The notes under the pieces were generated by a model. That model searched no databases, was not told the DNA's origin, and saw only the letters and a list, made by a program, of their open reading frames with translations. The translations under genes and the position numbers were made by a program. A stretch of DNA of 64,000 nucleotides, taken from positions 3,720,001 through 3,784,000 of the forward strand of contig NZ_CP032543.1 of assembly GCF_003610995.1 (NCBI RefSeq), written 5' to 3'. Shown here piece by piece: positions 45,023-53,387 of this stretch; positions within the stretch are counted from its first letter, which is position 1, and each line of letters starts with the position of its first letter. Source of the DNA: Streptomyces griseus subsp. griseus (GTDB lineage: Bacteria > Actinomycetota > Actinomycetes > Streptomycetales > Streptomycetaceae).

Positions 45023-45207
45023 TGCCCGGCTCCTGCCCCACCGGCGCTCGCGCCGTCGACGGTCACATCACCGAACGGGAGCAGCGGCTCCGCCCAGGGG
45101 AAGACGTACTGGAACAGCGCGTAGACGACCGCGAGAACCAGCACGAGCGCGATGACACCGCGCACCCATGCGTTGCCCGGCAGATGCCGCCAGATCCAGC
45201 CGTACAT
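45019..45207 (-). CDS. Small membrane protein
   Basis: The 62-aa product starts MYGWIWRHLPGN and has one strong membrane helix (about 13-38, VRGVIALVLVLAVVYALFQYVF). A short Gly/Ala-rich tail outside or inside the cell follows. GGAGGGG lies 6 bases before the ATG. It overlaps pabA by 4 bases, so it is expressed with the sortase-pabA operon. No function is known to me. Confidence 0.75.
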   Translation of the reverse strand: MYGWIWRHLPGNAWVRGVIALVLVLAVVYALFQYVFPWAEPLLPFGDVTVDGASAGGAGAGQ

Positions 45208-45296
45208 GCTGACCCCTCCATTCGGTACCCGCACCAGACTAGAGTGCCGCGGCCGGAGAGTGGGTCAGCCTGTGGAAAACCCCGGCCGGGCGCGGA

Positions 45297-46031
45297 TCAG
45301 CCGGTAAGGTCCGGCGGCCGCCCCTCGCTCACCGGCCGGGTCGCGTCCAGGTGCGCCCAGGCGATCAGCCGGTGGCTGCTGCCCCACTCGGGCTCGCAGG
45401 TGGTGAGCGTCAGATAGCGGCCGGGCCCCTCGAAGCCGGAGCGGCGGGGGACGGGATCGACGACGGCCGTGTCGGTGGGCACGGTCCGGTAGGGCTCCTT
45501 CGCGATGCGGTACGTGAACCAGGTCGTGCCGTCGTTGACGATCACCGCGTCCCCGGGGCGGAGGCGGGGGAAGTCCTTGAACGGGTCTCCGTACGTCCGG
45601 CGGTGCCCGGCCACCGCGAAGTTCCCCGTCCCGCCCGGCCGGGCGGTGCCGCTGTAGTGGCCGAGGCCCTTCCGTAAGGTCCTGGCCTCGGTGTTCTCCA
45701 GGACGGGCCACTCCCAGCCGCTGCCGAAGCGGGGGATGTGCAGCGTCGCGAACGGCTTTCCGTCGCGGTACGGGGAGGGGGCCGGTGACACGGAGGGGCC
45801 GGGCGCGGGGGCCACGGGCTGCTGGGCCCAGCGGCTGTGGAGTGTCTCGATCTCGCCCTCGGCCGCGTCGGCGGCCTTGACGCCGGTCCAGAGCAGGACG
45901 TAGGCGACGAACAGGACGATCACCGTGCCCACGGTGACGCACAGTTCGCTGAAGGTCCTGACGACGAGCCGTACCGCTCGCGCCGTACGTGCCGCTCGCG
46001 CCGGTGGCCGCACCGACAGTCGTGACGACAC
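45297..46031 (-). CDS. Third class E sortase, contains a TTA codon
   Basis: The 244-aa sortase has a membrane helix (about 29-49) and the triad in AVAGHRRTYGDPF, LTLTTCEPEWGS and SSHRLIAW. Leu119 is coded by TTA (complement of 45675-45677). TTA codons are rare in Streptomyces and need the developmentally regulated bldA tRNA, so translation may be delayed until differentiation. It is more divergent than the two sortases nearby. It starts at GTG 46031. Confidence 0.88.
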   Translation of the reverse strand: MSSRLSVRPPARAARTARAVRLVVRTFSELCVTVGTVIVLFVAYVLLWTGVKAADAAEGEIETLHSRWAQQPVAPAPGPSVSPAPSPYRDGKPFATLHIPRFGSGWEWPVLENTEARTLRKGLGHYSGTARPGGTGNFAVAGHRRTYGDPFKDFPRLRPGDAVIVNDGTTWFTYRIAKEPYRTVPTDTAVVDPVPRRSGFEGPGRYLTLTTCEPEWGSSHRLIAWAHLDATRPVSEGRPPDLTG

Positions 46032-46061
46032 CGGACGGCCTCCCCGGGGCTCAGCGCGGAT

Positions 46062-46829
46062 TCACTCCACAGGCTTCGCGTGGTGCAGATCCACTGTGCC
46101 CGAGTAGCCGGGAAGAGTCACCGCGTCGTCCTGTTCGACTTTCCAGCCCAGCCCGTACGCCTTCACGTACAGCTGGTAGTTCTGGATCGCCGTGGAGCTG
46201 TCGAGTGCCCGCCTGAGCTTGCCGGGGTCACCCACGGCGGTGACCTTGTACGGCGGGGAGTAGACGCGGCCCTGGAGGATCAGGGTGTTGCCGACGCAGC
46301 GGACCGCGCTGGTGGAGATCAGCCGCTGGTCCATCACCTGGATCCCGCGCGCCCCGCCCTGCCACAGCGCGTTCACCACGGCCTGGAGGTCCTGCTGGTG
46401 GATGACCAGGTCGTTGGGCTGCGGCTCGGGGTAGCCGGGGTTGGCGGTGGCGTCCGGGGGCGCGTCGTTGAGCGTGACGCTGACGGCGTCCCCGGTGATC
46501 TTCGTGGTGCCGGCCGCCTTCTCCAGGGCCTTCAGCTTGGCGTCCTCGGCCGCGGTGGAACCGTCGTCGCGCTGGGCGAGCGCGTCGACGTCCGCGCGGG
46601 CGGAGGCGACGGAGTCGTTCAGCTCGGCGTTGTTCTCGCTGCGCTCCCTGATCAGGTCGGAGAGCTTGAGCAGGGAGGAGTCGCTGCGCAGATTGGTGCC
46701 CTTGGCGGTGTTGGCACTGGTGACGAAGATCAGCCCGGCCAGGGCGAAGACAGCAGCGGTGAGCACCCGGACCGCCCACGCGGAGGTGTGCCGGACCGGG
46801 CCTTCGGGAGAGTCGGCAGAATTGCTCAA
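46062..46829 (-). CDS. DUF881 family membrane protein
   Basis: The 255-aa protein has a membrane helix (about 17-38), a coiled-coil-like segment (about 55-110) and the DUF881 domain with [29 protein letters not shown] and [12 protein letters not shown]. In mycobacteria the equivalent gene (Rv0012) lies between crgA and trpG. The start is a TTG at 46829 behind AAGGG. It diverges from crgA. Confidence 0.88.
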   Translation of the reverse strand: MSNSADSPEGPVRHTSAWAVRVLTAAVFALAGLIFVTSANTAKGTNLRSDSSLLKLSDLIRERSENNAELNDSVASARADVDALAQRDDGSTAAEDAKLKALEKAAGTTKITGDAVSVTLNDAPPDATANPGYPEPQPNDLVIHQQDLQAVVNALWQGGARGIQVMDQRLISTSAVRCVGNTLILQGRVYSPPYKVTAVGDPGKLRRALDSSTAIQNYQLYVKAYGLGWKVEQDDAVTLPGYSGTVDLHHAKPVE

Positions 46830-46971
46830 CGTACCCTTATCTCATCGGGCGCCATGGAAGCACTACGCTAACGGACGCCCGGGGGAGGCAGCATTCCCCC
46901 TGGCACCACCGCCCCGGCGCCCGCCACAGATCCCTGCGCGGTCACGCAGCGCATCGACAGGAGAGTCCCTC

Positions 46972-47226
46972 GTGCCGAAGTCACGTATCCGCAAGAAGGC
47001 CGACTTCACGCCGCCCCCGGCGAAGCAGGCAACCGCTATAAAGCTGACCAACCGCAGCTGGGTCGCTCCGGTGATGCTGGCCCTGTTCCTCCTCGGGCTG
47101 GCCTGGATCGTGGTGTTCTACGTGACCGAGGGCGATCTGCCGATCGACGCCCTGGGCAACTGGAACATCGTCGTGGGCTTCGGCTTCATCGCCGGTGGCT
47201 TCGCCGTCTCCACGCAGTGGAAGTAG
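46972..47226 (+). CDS. crgA: CrgA, cell-division protein
   Basis: The 84-aa protein has a basic N-terminus ([15 protein letters not shown]) and two membrane helices (about 31-49 and 62-80). The conserved end [14 protein letters not shown] is present. CrgA binds FtsZ-ring and PBP partners and delays septation in aerial hyphae. GTG 46972 has GGAGAG upstream. The gene lies alone and is followed by a cluster of DnaA boxes. Confidence 0.93.
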   Translation: MPKSRIRKKADFTPPPAKQATAIKLTNRSWVAPVMLALFLLGLAWIVVFYVTEGDLPIDALGNWNIVVGFGFIAGGFAVSTQWK

Positions 47227-47272
47227 CGCGCTCACAGCACACGGCGCGCACCCGCACAAGCCTTGCCCTGAG

Positions 47273-47326
47273 TTACCCACAGAGTTATCCACAGCCGGGG
47301 GAAAAGGTCAGACGATCTGTGGATAA
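47273..47326. promoter_or_regulatory. Cluster of three DnaA-box-like sites downstream of crgA
   Basis: TTACCCACA (47273-47281), TTATCCACA (47285-47293) and TGTGGATAA (47318-47326) lie within 54 bases. The last two extend to an 11-bp perfect inverted pair GTTATCCACAG/CTGTGGATAAC. A fourth box follows at 47467. The gap has no gene. Confidence 0.6.
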
Positions 47327-47355
47327 CCTCCACGCAAGTTGACGCCGGTGTGACT

Positions 47356-47383
47356 GCAGCCCCCCTCTCCCGAGGGGGGCTGC
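47356..47383. terminator. Terminator between crgA and rhomboid gene
   Basis: GCAGCCCCCCTC (47356-47367) pairs perfectly with GAGGGGGGCTGC (47372-47383) around a 4-base loop. It lies between the converging crgA and rhomboid genes and may serve both. Confidence 0.85.
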
Positions 47384-47466
47384 GCCGTGTGCTGCCAAGG
47401 AAAAACCCAGCTCAGCGATAGCGGGTACAGATGTTCCCCTTGCCATACACAAGGTTGGGCCCTCAC

Positions 47467-47475
47467 TGTGGACAA
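47467..47475 (-). promoter_or_regulatory. Perfect DnaA box, fourth of the crgA cluster
   Basis: TGTGGACAA is a perfect Streptomyces DnaA box on the minus strand, 40 bases before the rhomboid gene stop. Confidence 0.55.
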
Positions 47476-47514
47476 CTGGGGTCTGCCCTGGGGGCGGGGC
47501 CCCTTTCCCCCGGC

Positions 47515-48420
47515 TCAGGTCAGGGACATCGTGCGGGCGATGACGATCGCGACGCATGCCGCCAGCACCAGCGCACAGGTCCCGGCCTGCACCGCCGTAC
47601 GCCGCTCACGCGGTGCGTGCACCATCCCGACCGCGATCAGGACGCCCGCGACGAGACCGCCCACATGCGCCTCCCACGCGATCCCGCCCATGGTGAAGGT
47701 GAAGACCAGGTTGATCGCCAGCAGCACCAGCACCGGACGCATGTCGTAGTTCATCCGGCGCATCAGGACGGCGGTCGCGCCGAAGAGACCGAAGACCGCA
47801 CCGGACGCACCCAGCGAGGGCTGGTTGGGCGCGGCGATCAGATACATCAGCGCGCTGCCCGCGAGACCGGAGAGCAGATAGAGCGCGAGATAGCGGACGC
47901 GGCCTAGCGCCGCCTCCAGCGGTCCGCCGAGCCACCACAGACCCAGCATGTTGAACCCGATGTGCCACACCTCCTGGTGCAGGAACATCGAGGTCACCAG
48001 GCGGTACCACTGGCCCTCGGCGACGCCCTCGATCGAACCCGGCGGCGGGGTCGGGTCCCAGGCCCGGCCGAGCAGCACGAGGTCGTCGAGGAGCGACTCG
48101 GGCGCGGCCGCGACCAGGATGAAGACCGCCAGATTGATGCCGAGCAGGATCTTGGTGACCAGCCGGGGATCGGCGGCCACCGTGCCGCCGGCCAGGGTGC
48201 GGGGCGTGCTGGCGGCCGGGTGGTGGCCGGTGCCCGAGCCCTGGCGTACGCAGTCGGGACACTGGAAGCCCACGGAGGCGCTGACCATGCACTCCGGGCA
48301 GACCGGCCGCTCGCAGCGCGTACAGCTGATCCCGGTCTCCCGGTCGGGGTGCCGGTAGCAGACCGGCACGGCCGCCTCGCCCCGCTGTATGCCCCGGTCC
48401 GCCGGTGGCTGCTGGTCCAT
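47515..48420 (-). CDS. Rhomboid-family intramembrane serine protease with B-box zinc finger
   Basis: The 301-aa protein has an N-terminal Cys/His zinc-finger-like part (CYRHPDRETGISCTRCERPV, then CPDC). Six or seven membrane helices carry the catalytic Ser in GASGAVFG and His in AHVGGLVAG; HIGFNMLGLWWLG holds the family's structural HxxxN. It cleaves substrates within the membrane; targets are unknown. ATG 48420 starts MDQQPPADRG. Confidence 0.9.
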   Translation of the reverse strand: MDQQPPADRGIQRGEAAVPVCYRHPDRETGISCTRCERPVCPECMVSASVGFQCPDCVRQGSGTGHHPAASTPRTLAGGTVAADPRLVTKILLGINLAVFILVAAAPESLLDDLVLLGRAWDPTPPPGSIEGVAEGQWYRLVTSMFLHQEVWHIGFNMLGLWWLGGPLEAALGRVRYLALYLLSGLAGSALMYLIAAPNQPSLGASGAVFGLFGATAVLMRRMNYDMRPVLVLLAINLVFTFTMGGIAWEAHVGGLVAGVLIAVGMVHAPRERRTAVQAGTCALVLAACVAIVIARTMSLT

Positions 48421-48535
48421 CGGCCTGGCCTGCCTCTCGGTCTCGCCCCGGGCGCCGCACACACGGACGCCCCGCTGGTCCGCTATGTAACAGTACGGAC
48501 GGGCGGGGCGGTTGGTTCCCGGAGGGATCTCTCCC

Positions 48536-48621
48536 GCGGGCTCTGCCGACGTGTCCCCTGCGGGCTCTGCCGGACCGGTCTTCCGCAGGCGCTGCCGAAC
48601 GGTCCTCCGCGGGCACCGCCG
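48536..48621. repeat. Four 24-25-bp spaced repeats before rhomboid gene
   Basis: Copies of GCGGGCTCTGCCG begin at 48536 and 48560 (identical), with variants at 48584 and 48609. They fill much of the 213-bp gap between the cyclophilin gene end and the rhomboid gene start. No coding role is seen. Confidence 0.65.
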
Positions 48622-48633
48622 GGTAGCGGCCCG

Positions 48634-49161
48634 TCAGCGGGTCTCGACGACCACGGACTCGATGACCACGTCCTGCACGGGGCGGTCGGTGCGCGGGTTG
48701 GTCGGGGTGGCCGCGATGGCGTCGACGACCTTGCGGCCCGCCTCGTCGGCGACCTCGCCGAAGATGGTGTGCTTGCCGGTCAGCCAGGCGGTGGGCGAGA
48801 CGGTCAGGAAGAACTGCGAGCCGTTGGTCCCGGGGCCCGCGTTGGCCATGGCCAGGAGATACGGCTGGGTGAAGGCCAGCTCCGGGTGGAACTCGTCGGC
48901 GAACTTGTAGCCCGGGCCGCCGGTGCCGTTGCCCAGCGGATCGCCGCCCTGGATCATGAACCCGCTGATGACCCGGTGGAAGACGGTGCCGTCGTACAGC
49001 GGATTCGTGGACTTCTCGCCGGTCGCGGGGTCGGTCCACTCGCGCTGCCCGGTGGCCAGCTCGACGAAGTTCCTGACCGTCTTCGGGGCGTGGTTCGGCA
49101 GGAGCCGGATCTCGATGTCGCCCTGGCTGGTCTTCAAGGTGGCGTAAAGCTGCTCGGCCAC
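48634..49161 (-). CDS. ppiA: Cyclophilin-type peptidyl-prolyl isomerase
   Basis: The 175-aa cyclophilin shows FHRVISGFMIQGGDP, AMANAGPGTNGSQFFLTVS and HTIFGEV, including the catalytic Arg and the QFF segment. No signal peptide is seen, so it is cytoplasmic. GTG 49161 has GGAAGG before it. It holds the same place as ppiA (Rv0009) in mycobacteria. Confidence 0.9.
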   Translation of the reverse strand: MAEQLYATLKTSQGDIEIRLLPNHAPKTVRNFVELATGQREWTDPATGEKSTNPLYDGTVFHRVISGFMIQGGDPLGNGTGGPGYKFADEFHPELAFTQPYLLAMANAGPGTNGSQFFLTVSPTAWLTGKHTIFGEVADEAGRKVVDAIAATPTNPRTDRPVQDVVIESVVVETR

Positions 49162-49440
49162 GATCTGCCTTCCGTAATCCTTCGCTGACGTCCGCCGATC
49201 CTCCCACGTGCCGGGAAACGTACAGCCGGATGCCTGGTGGAACGGCGCGTTCATCGCCGAACCGTGGCATTGTCGTCGGCACACTTCACTCGCACCTTTT
49301 CACCGACTTGAACCGTTTTGACAGATATAGCGACCATGACCCGGATGCCCGTCCCGAGTGCCGGTCATGGCCGCGACAGGCATGATTTCGAATTGGGCGG
49401 AAAGGCGGAGTACCTACCCGCCACCAAGGAGGAGGATCCC

Positions 49441-50157
49441 GTGACCCGCATCGACAGCGTGCGCGCCGCAACCGACTCGGCCAGGGACAGCGCGCAGCAC
49501 GCCGCGGAAGTGGTGGCGCCGTACGCCGACACGGCCAAGAAGCAGGCTGCACATTACGCGCACGAGGCCCGTGTCCAGCTCGCGCCCAAGGTGACCAAGG
49601 CCGCCAAGCAGGCCCGTGTCCAGTACGAGTCCCATCTCGCGCCGCGTCTCGAACAGGCCCTGACCCACGTACCGCCGAAGGTCGACGAGGCCGCACAGCG
49701 TGCGGCGCACTCGACCCGCAAGGCGGCCCGGACCGCCGCCGACTACACCGCTCCCCGCGTCGAGCAGGCCCGGGCGGTGGCCGTGCCGGTCGCCGAGCAG
49801 GCGAGCGCCCGCAGCGCCGCCGCGCTGGCCGCGCTGCGGAGCAACGTCACGGCCAAGGAGATCCAGAAGCTGGCCCGCAAGCACGAGCGGCGGGCCAAGG
49901 CCGGCCGGGCGACCAAGGGCCTGCTGGTGCTGGGTGTCCTCGCCGGCGGCGCCTATGCCGCCTGGCGCTGGTGGGACAAGCAGGCCAACCCGGACTGGCT
50001 GGTGGAGCCGCCCGTCGCCACCGAGGTGGGCGACGAGCGTTCGCCGCTGAGCTCGGTCGACGGCAACGGCCAGGCCGTGCTCGACCCGGAGGTCAAGGCC
50101 AAGCAGGCCGAGGCCGAGGCCGACGGGAACACCCCGGGCCTGGACGACCGCCCCTGA
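49441..50157 (+). CDS. DUF5324 family protein
   Basis: The 238-aa protein is mostly Ala/Lys/Arg-rich amphipathic helix (about 1-160). One membrane helix follows (about 165-182, LLVLGVLAGGAYAAW), with a WRWWDKQANPDWLVEPP motif and an acidic tail. DUF5324 is an actinobacterial family of unknown role. AAGGAGGAGG just before GTG 49441 decides the start over an upstream in-frame ATG at 49336. Confidence 0.83.
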   Translation: MTRIDSVRAATDSARDSAQHAAEVVAPYADTAKKQAAHYAHEARVQLAPKVTKAAKQARVQYESHLAPRLEQALTHVPPKVDEAAQRAAHSTRKAARTAADYTAPRVEQARAVAVPVAEQASARSAAALAALRSNVTAKEIQKLARKHERRAKAGRATKGLLVLGVLAGGAYAAWRWWDKQANPDWLVEPPVATEVGDERSPLSSVDGNGQAVLDPEVKAKQAEAEADGNTPGLDDRP

Positions 50158-50194
50158 CGGTGGCGGTGGTTCCGTAACGCGGACGGCAGAGCGA

Positions 50195-50239
50195 CGCCGG
50201 TCCGCCACAGACTTCCGACGGGTCTGCGGCGGACCGGCG
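50195..50239. terminator. Long hairpin terminator after DUF5324 gene
   Basis: Arms at 50195-50212 and 50222-50239 pair over 18 bases with one mismatch and a 9-base loop. It starts 38 bases after the stop codon. Confidence 0.85.
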
Positions 50240-50266
50240 TTTCCGTTGCCACCACTGCGGACCCGT

Positions 50267-50352
50267 CCCGCTGCCGCCCCCGGACGCCGCGGAGGCCCTT
50301 CCCGCTGCCGCCCCCGATACCGCAGGGGCCCTTTCGTCGCCGCCCCCGGACG
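50267..50352. repeat. 33-34-bp tandem repeat, about 2.5 copies
   Basis: Units beginning CCCGCTGCCGCCCCCG start at 50267 and 50301 and end in GCCCTT, followed by a partial unit (about 50334-50352). They lie between the DUF5324 terminator and the DUF3515 gene. Confidence 0.65.
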
Positions 50353-50399
50353 CTGGTGTAGCTTCCGATGAGCACCTGCCCTCACGAAAGGCCCCTCCT

Positions 50400-50912
50400 G
50401 TGGTCCGAGTCCCCCGGCCGCGGAAGGCCGTCGTCGCGGTGGCGGCCTGCGCACTGACCGCCGGCGCCCTGGTGTCGTGCGGAGCGGACTCCCCGGGAGA
50501 GGGCGTCACCTCCGCCCCGCACGCCGGGAACGCGGCCTGCGAGCAGCTCGCCGACCGCTACCCGGACCGCCTCGGCGGCAAGGAGCTGGCGTTCACCGAC
50601 CGCCCCGGGGTCGCGGTCTGGGGCGAGAACGCCATCGTGCTGCGGTGCGGTGTCGAGTTGCCCGTCCCCACCATCGACCCGTGCGCGACCGTCGACGGCG
50701 TGGACTGGGTCCTGCGTGAGGACCGCTCGAAGGACGGCGGGAAGGTGGTCGTCACCTATGGCCGCGACCCGGCCGTGGAGGCCGTGATCTCCGACGACAT
50801 CGTGGCCGTGGACGACGTGATGGTGGACCTGTCCGCGCTGGTCAGGCCGGTGAAGACGCACACGAAGTGCATCAGCCTCGACGACGTCCAGCCCCCGTCG
50901 CCCGCCGGCTGA
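50400..50912 (+). CDS. DUF3515 family lipoprotein
   Basis: The 170-aa protein has a signal peptide ending in the lipobox LVSC (Cys about residue 27), so it is probably lipid-anchored outside the membrane. The DUF3515 domain includes ACEQLADRYPDRLGG, VAVWGENAIVLRCGVELP and VDGVDWVLRED. Function is unknown. The start is GTG 50400 behind GAAAGG. Confidence 0.87.
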   Translation: MVRVPRPRKAVVAVAACALTAGALVSCGADSPGEGVTSAPHAGNAACEQLADRYPDRLGGKELAFTDRPGVAVWGENAIVLRCGVELPVPTIDPCATVDGVDWVLREDRSKDGGKVVVTYGRDPAVEAVISDDIVAVDDVMVDLSALVRPVKTHTKCISLDDVQPPSPAG

Positions 50913-51002
50913 CCGCCCCTCGTCCGGACCGGTCGGCCCCGGTTGCCAGTCGCGAAGGCGGCTGCCGACCGCGCCTCGGCGCGGACGGACCGACAGCCGA
51001 AA

Positions 51003-51043
51003 AAGACCCCTCTGACCGGAGAAGAACAGGTCAGAAGGGTCTT
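51003..51043 (-). terminator. Terminator after tRNA-Ala
   Basis: AAGACCCCTCTGACC (51003-51017) pairs with GGTCAGAAGGGTCTT (51029-51043) with one mismatch. It lies 10 bases downstream of the minus-strand tRNA-Ala. Confidence 0.85.
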
Positions 51044-51052
51044 CCTTCGATG

Positions 51053-51125
51053 TGGAGCCTAGGAGATTCGAACTCCTGACATCTGCCTTGCAAAGGCAGC
51101 GCTCTACCAACTGAGCTAAGGCCCC
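51053..51125 (-). tRNA. alaT: tRNA-Ala (anticodon TGC)
   Basis: The 73-base gene has acceptor stem GGGGCCT/AGGCTCC, D arm GCTCAGTTGGTAGAGC, anticodon loop TTTGCAA (anticodon TGC) and T loop TTCGAAT. CCA is not encoded; the gene ends with the discriminator A. Confidence 0.97.
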
Positions 51126-51305
51126 GAAACACAGCAAACAAGGACAATGCCGAAACACGTGCGTGCCACGGCGACCGTCGCAGACAAGAGTACCGGGTGC
51201 TCCGGCGAATCTTGTAAAAGGATAGGGACTGCCGGTGGGCGACCACTCTCCGTAAGATGCTCGACGAGGTTCGCAGCAGCGAAGCCGCAGCGAAGGGGAG
51301 ACGCA

Positions 51306-51854
51306 ATGGACGCAGCGCAACAAGAGGCGACGGCAAGAGCCAGAGAGCTTCAGCGCAGTTGGTACGGGGAGCCGCTGGGGGCGCTCTTCCGCCGGCTCAT
51401 CGATGACCTCGGCCTGAACCAGGCACGGCTCGCCGCGGTTCTCGGGCTCTCGGCCCCCATGCTCTCCCAGTTGATGAGCGGCCAGCGGGCCAAGATCGGC
51501 AATCCGGCGGTCGTCCAGCGCGTCCAGGCACTCCAGGAGCTGTCGAGTCAGGTCGCGGACGGCAGCGTCAGCGCGGGCGAGGCCACCGACCGGATGGAAG
51601 AGATCAAGAAGTCCCAGGGCGGGTCCGTCCTGACCGGCACCGGCCAGACCACCTCGACCGGCGGCGCCCCCACCGTCCGCCGCGTGGTGCGCGAGATCCA
51701 GTCCCTGCTGCGGTCGGTCTCGGCGGCCGGCGACATCATCGATGCCGCCGACGCCCTCGCCCCGACCCACCCGGAGCTGGCAGAGTTCCTCCGGGTGTAC
51801 GGGGCCGGCCGCACCGCGGACGCGGTCGCGCACTACGAGGGACACCAGAGCTGA
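51306..51854 (+). CDS. Helix-turn-helix DNA-binding protein
   Basis: The 182-aa protein has an XRE-like helix-turn-helix (about 28-55, LGLNQARLAAVLGLSAPM, then LSQLMSGQRAKIGNP). A helical C-terminal half (VRRVVREIQSLLRSV, AGDIIDAADALAPTHPELAE) follows. GGGGAGA precedes the ATG. It lies about 100 bases upstream of a Ser/Thr kinase gene in the same direction, a pairing that suggests one regulatory unit; the kinase may phosphorylate it. Confidence 0.82.
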   Translation: MDAAQQEATARARELQRSWYGEPLGALFRRLIDDLGLNQARLAAVLGLSAPMLSQLMSGQRAKIGNPAVVQRVQALQELSSQVADGSVSAGEATDRMEEIKKSQGGSVLTGTGQTTSTGGAPTVRRVVREIQSLLRSVSAAGDIIDAADALAPTHPELAEFLRVYGAGRTADAVAHYEGHQS

Positions 51855-51956
51855 CGGCTCAGGAGCACGACGGAACCAGGGCCTCGCGCACGACCGGGGT
51901 CCCTGGTCCCGGCAGAGCCGTGGCGACGAACAGGAACTGGGAGCGGGCACAGCGCA

Positions 51957-53378
51957 ATGGGTGAGGTCTTCGCCGGTCGGTACGAGCTGATCGATCCGAT
52001 CGGACGCGGTGGGGTCGGCGCCGTCTGGCGGGCCTGGGACCACCGGCGCCGCAGGTACGTCGCGGCCAAGGTGCTGCAGCAGAGCGACGCGCACACGCTG
52101 CTGCGCTTCGTCCGCGAGCAGGCCCTGCGCATCGAGCACCCGCACGTCCTCGCCCCGGCCAGCTGGGCCGCCGACGACGACAAGGTCCTGTTCACCATGG
52201 ACCTGGTGAGCGGCGGTTCGCTCGCTCATGTCATAGGCGACTACGGCCCGTTGCCGCCACGCTTCGTCTGCCTGCTCCTGGACCAGCTGCTCTCCGGGCT
52301 CTCCACGGTGCACGCCGAGGGCGTGGTCCACCGGGACATCAAGCCGGCCAACATCCTGATGGAGGCGACCGGAACGGGCCGCCCGCATCTGCGCCTCTCC
52401 GACTTCGGCATCTCCATGCGCAAGGGCGAGCCCCGGCTGACCGAGACCAACTACGTGGTCGGCACGCCCGGTTACTTCGCCCCCGAGCAGATGATGGGCG
52501 CCGAGCCCGACTTCCCCGCGGACCTCTTCGCGGTCGGTCTGGTCGCCCTCTACCTCCTCCAGGGCCAGAAGCCCGACTCCCAGGCGCTGGTGGAGCACTT
52601 CGCCGCCCACGGCACCCCGGGCGCCCCCGAAGGCATCCCCGAGCCGCTCTGGCAGGTGCTCGCCGGGCTGTTGCAACCGGACCCGCAGGCCCGGTTCCGT
52701 ACGGCGACGGGGGCGCGCAAGGCCCTGACCGCGGCGGTCGAGATGCTGCCCGAGCCCGGCCCGGACGACGAGCCGGTGGAGGTGTTCGACCAGATCGGCC
52801 CGCTGCCTCCGGGGTTCGGCCCCGACGGCCCCGTAAAGGCGCCTACGCCCCCGGCCCCTCAGGTGCCCCAGGCATCCCCGACGTCACCGTCGCCCCAAGA
52901 GCCTCAGCAGCCCGCGCAGACACCTCAGCCGTCCATCCACGAGCCCCAGCCCTCGCAGGCGCCTCAGCAACCCGTCCAGGAACAGCCGCCCGTACCGCCG
53001 CCGCCCGTCTCCATGTCGGAGACCGGCAGCTTCCACCTGGCGCCCCCGCCCCAGCAGCAACCCACGGAGCCCCAGCCCCAGTTCCACCAGTCCGCCGCCC
53101 CTTCCCCGTACGCCGTCGGAGCCCCGGACCTCTCCCAGGCGCCGACCTCCGGCGTACCGCACGACACCTCGGCGACCCGTCCCTACACCGCCCAGCAGCA
53201 CCCCCAACACCAGCCACAACAGCACCAGCAGCACGCCTTTGCCGCCCACGCTCCGGCGCACGCCCCCGCCCCCGTACGGCAGACGCGGCCGGGACCGCCC
53301 CCGAAGGTGGCGGTCCCGGTCCTGGTGGTGGCGGTGATCTGCTTCGCGGTCGGCATCTGGGCGCTCACCCAGATGTAA
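51957..53378 (+). CDS. Ser/Thr protein kinase with C-terminal membrane helix, no PASTA
   Basis: The 473-aa kinase has loop GRGGVGAVW (16-24), lysine K38, HRDIKPAN, a DFG motif and GTPGYFAPEQ. Its core is slightly short (about 10-265). A Pro/Gln/His-rich linker of about 180 residues leads to a single C-terminal helix (about 449-470, VAVPVLVVAVICFAVGIWAL) that ends the chain. Without an external domain, any signal must act inside the cell or membrane. It converges with the next gene, with 9 bases between stops. Confidence 0.9.
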   Translation: MGEVFAGRYELIDPIGRGGVGAVWRAWDHRRRRYVAAKVLQQSDAHTLLRFVREQALRIEHPHVLAPASWAADDDKVLFTMDLVSGGSLAHVIGDYGPLPPRFVCLLLDQLLSGLSTVHAEGVVHRDIKPANILMEATGTGRPHLRLSDFGISMRKGEPRLTETNYVVGTPGYFAPEQMMGAEPDFPADLFAVGLVALYLLQGQKPDSQALVEHFAAHGTPGAPEGIPEPLWQVLAGLLQPDPQARFRTATGARKALTAAVEMLPEPGPDDEPVEVFDQIGPLPPGFGPDGPVKAPTPPAPQVPQASPTSPSPQEPQQPAQTPQPSIHEPQPSQAPQQPVQEQPPVPPPPVSMSETGSFHLAPPPQQQPTEPQPQFHQSAAPSPYAVGAPDLSQAPTSGVPHDTSATRPYTAQQHPQHQPQQHQQHAFAAHAPAHAPAPVRQTRPGPPPKVAVPVLVVAVICFAVGIWALTQM

Positions 53379-53387
53379 GGGCGGCCG

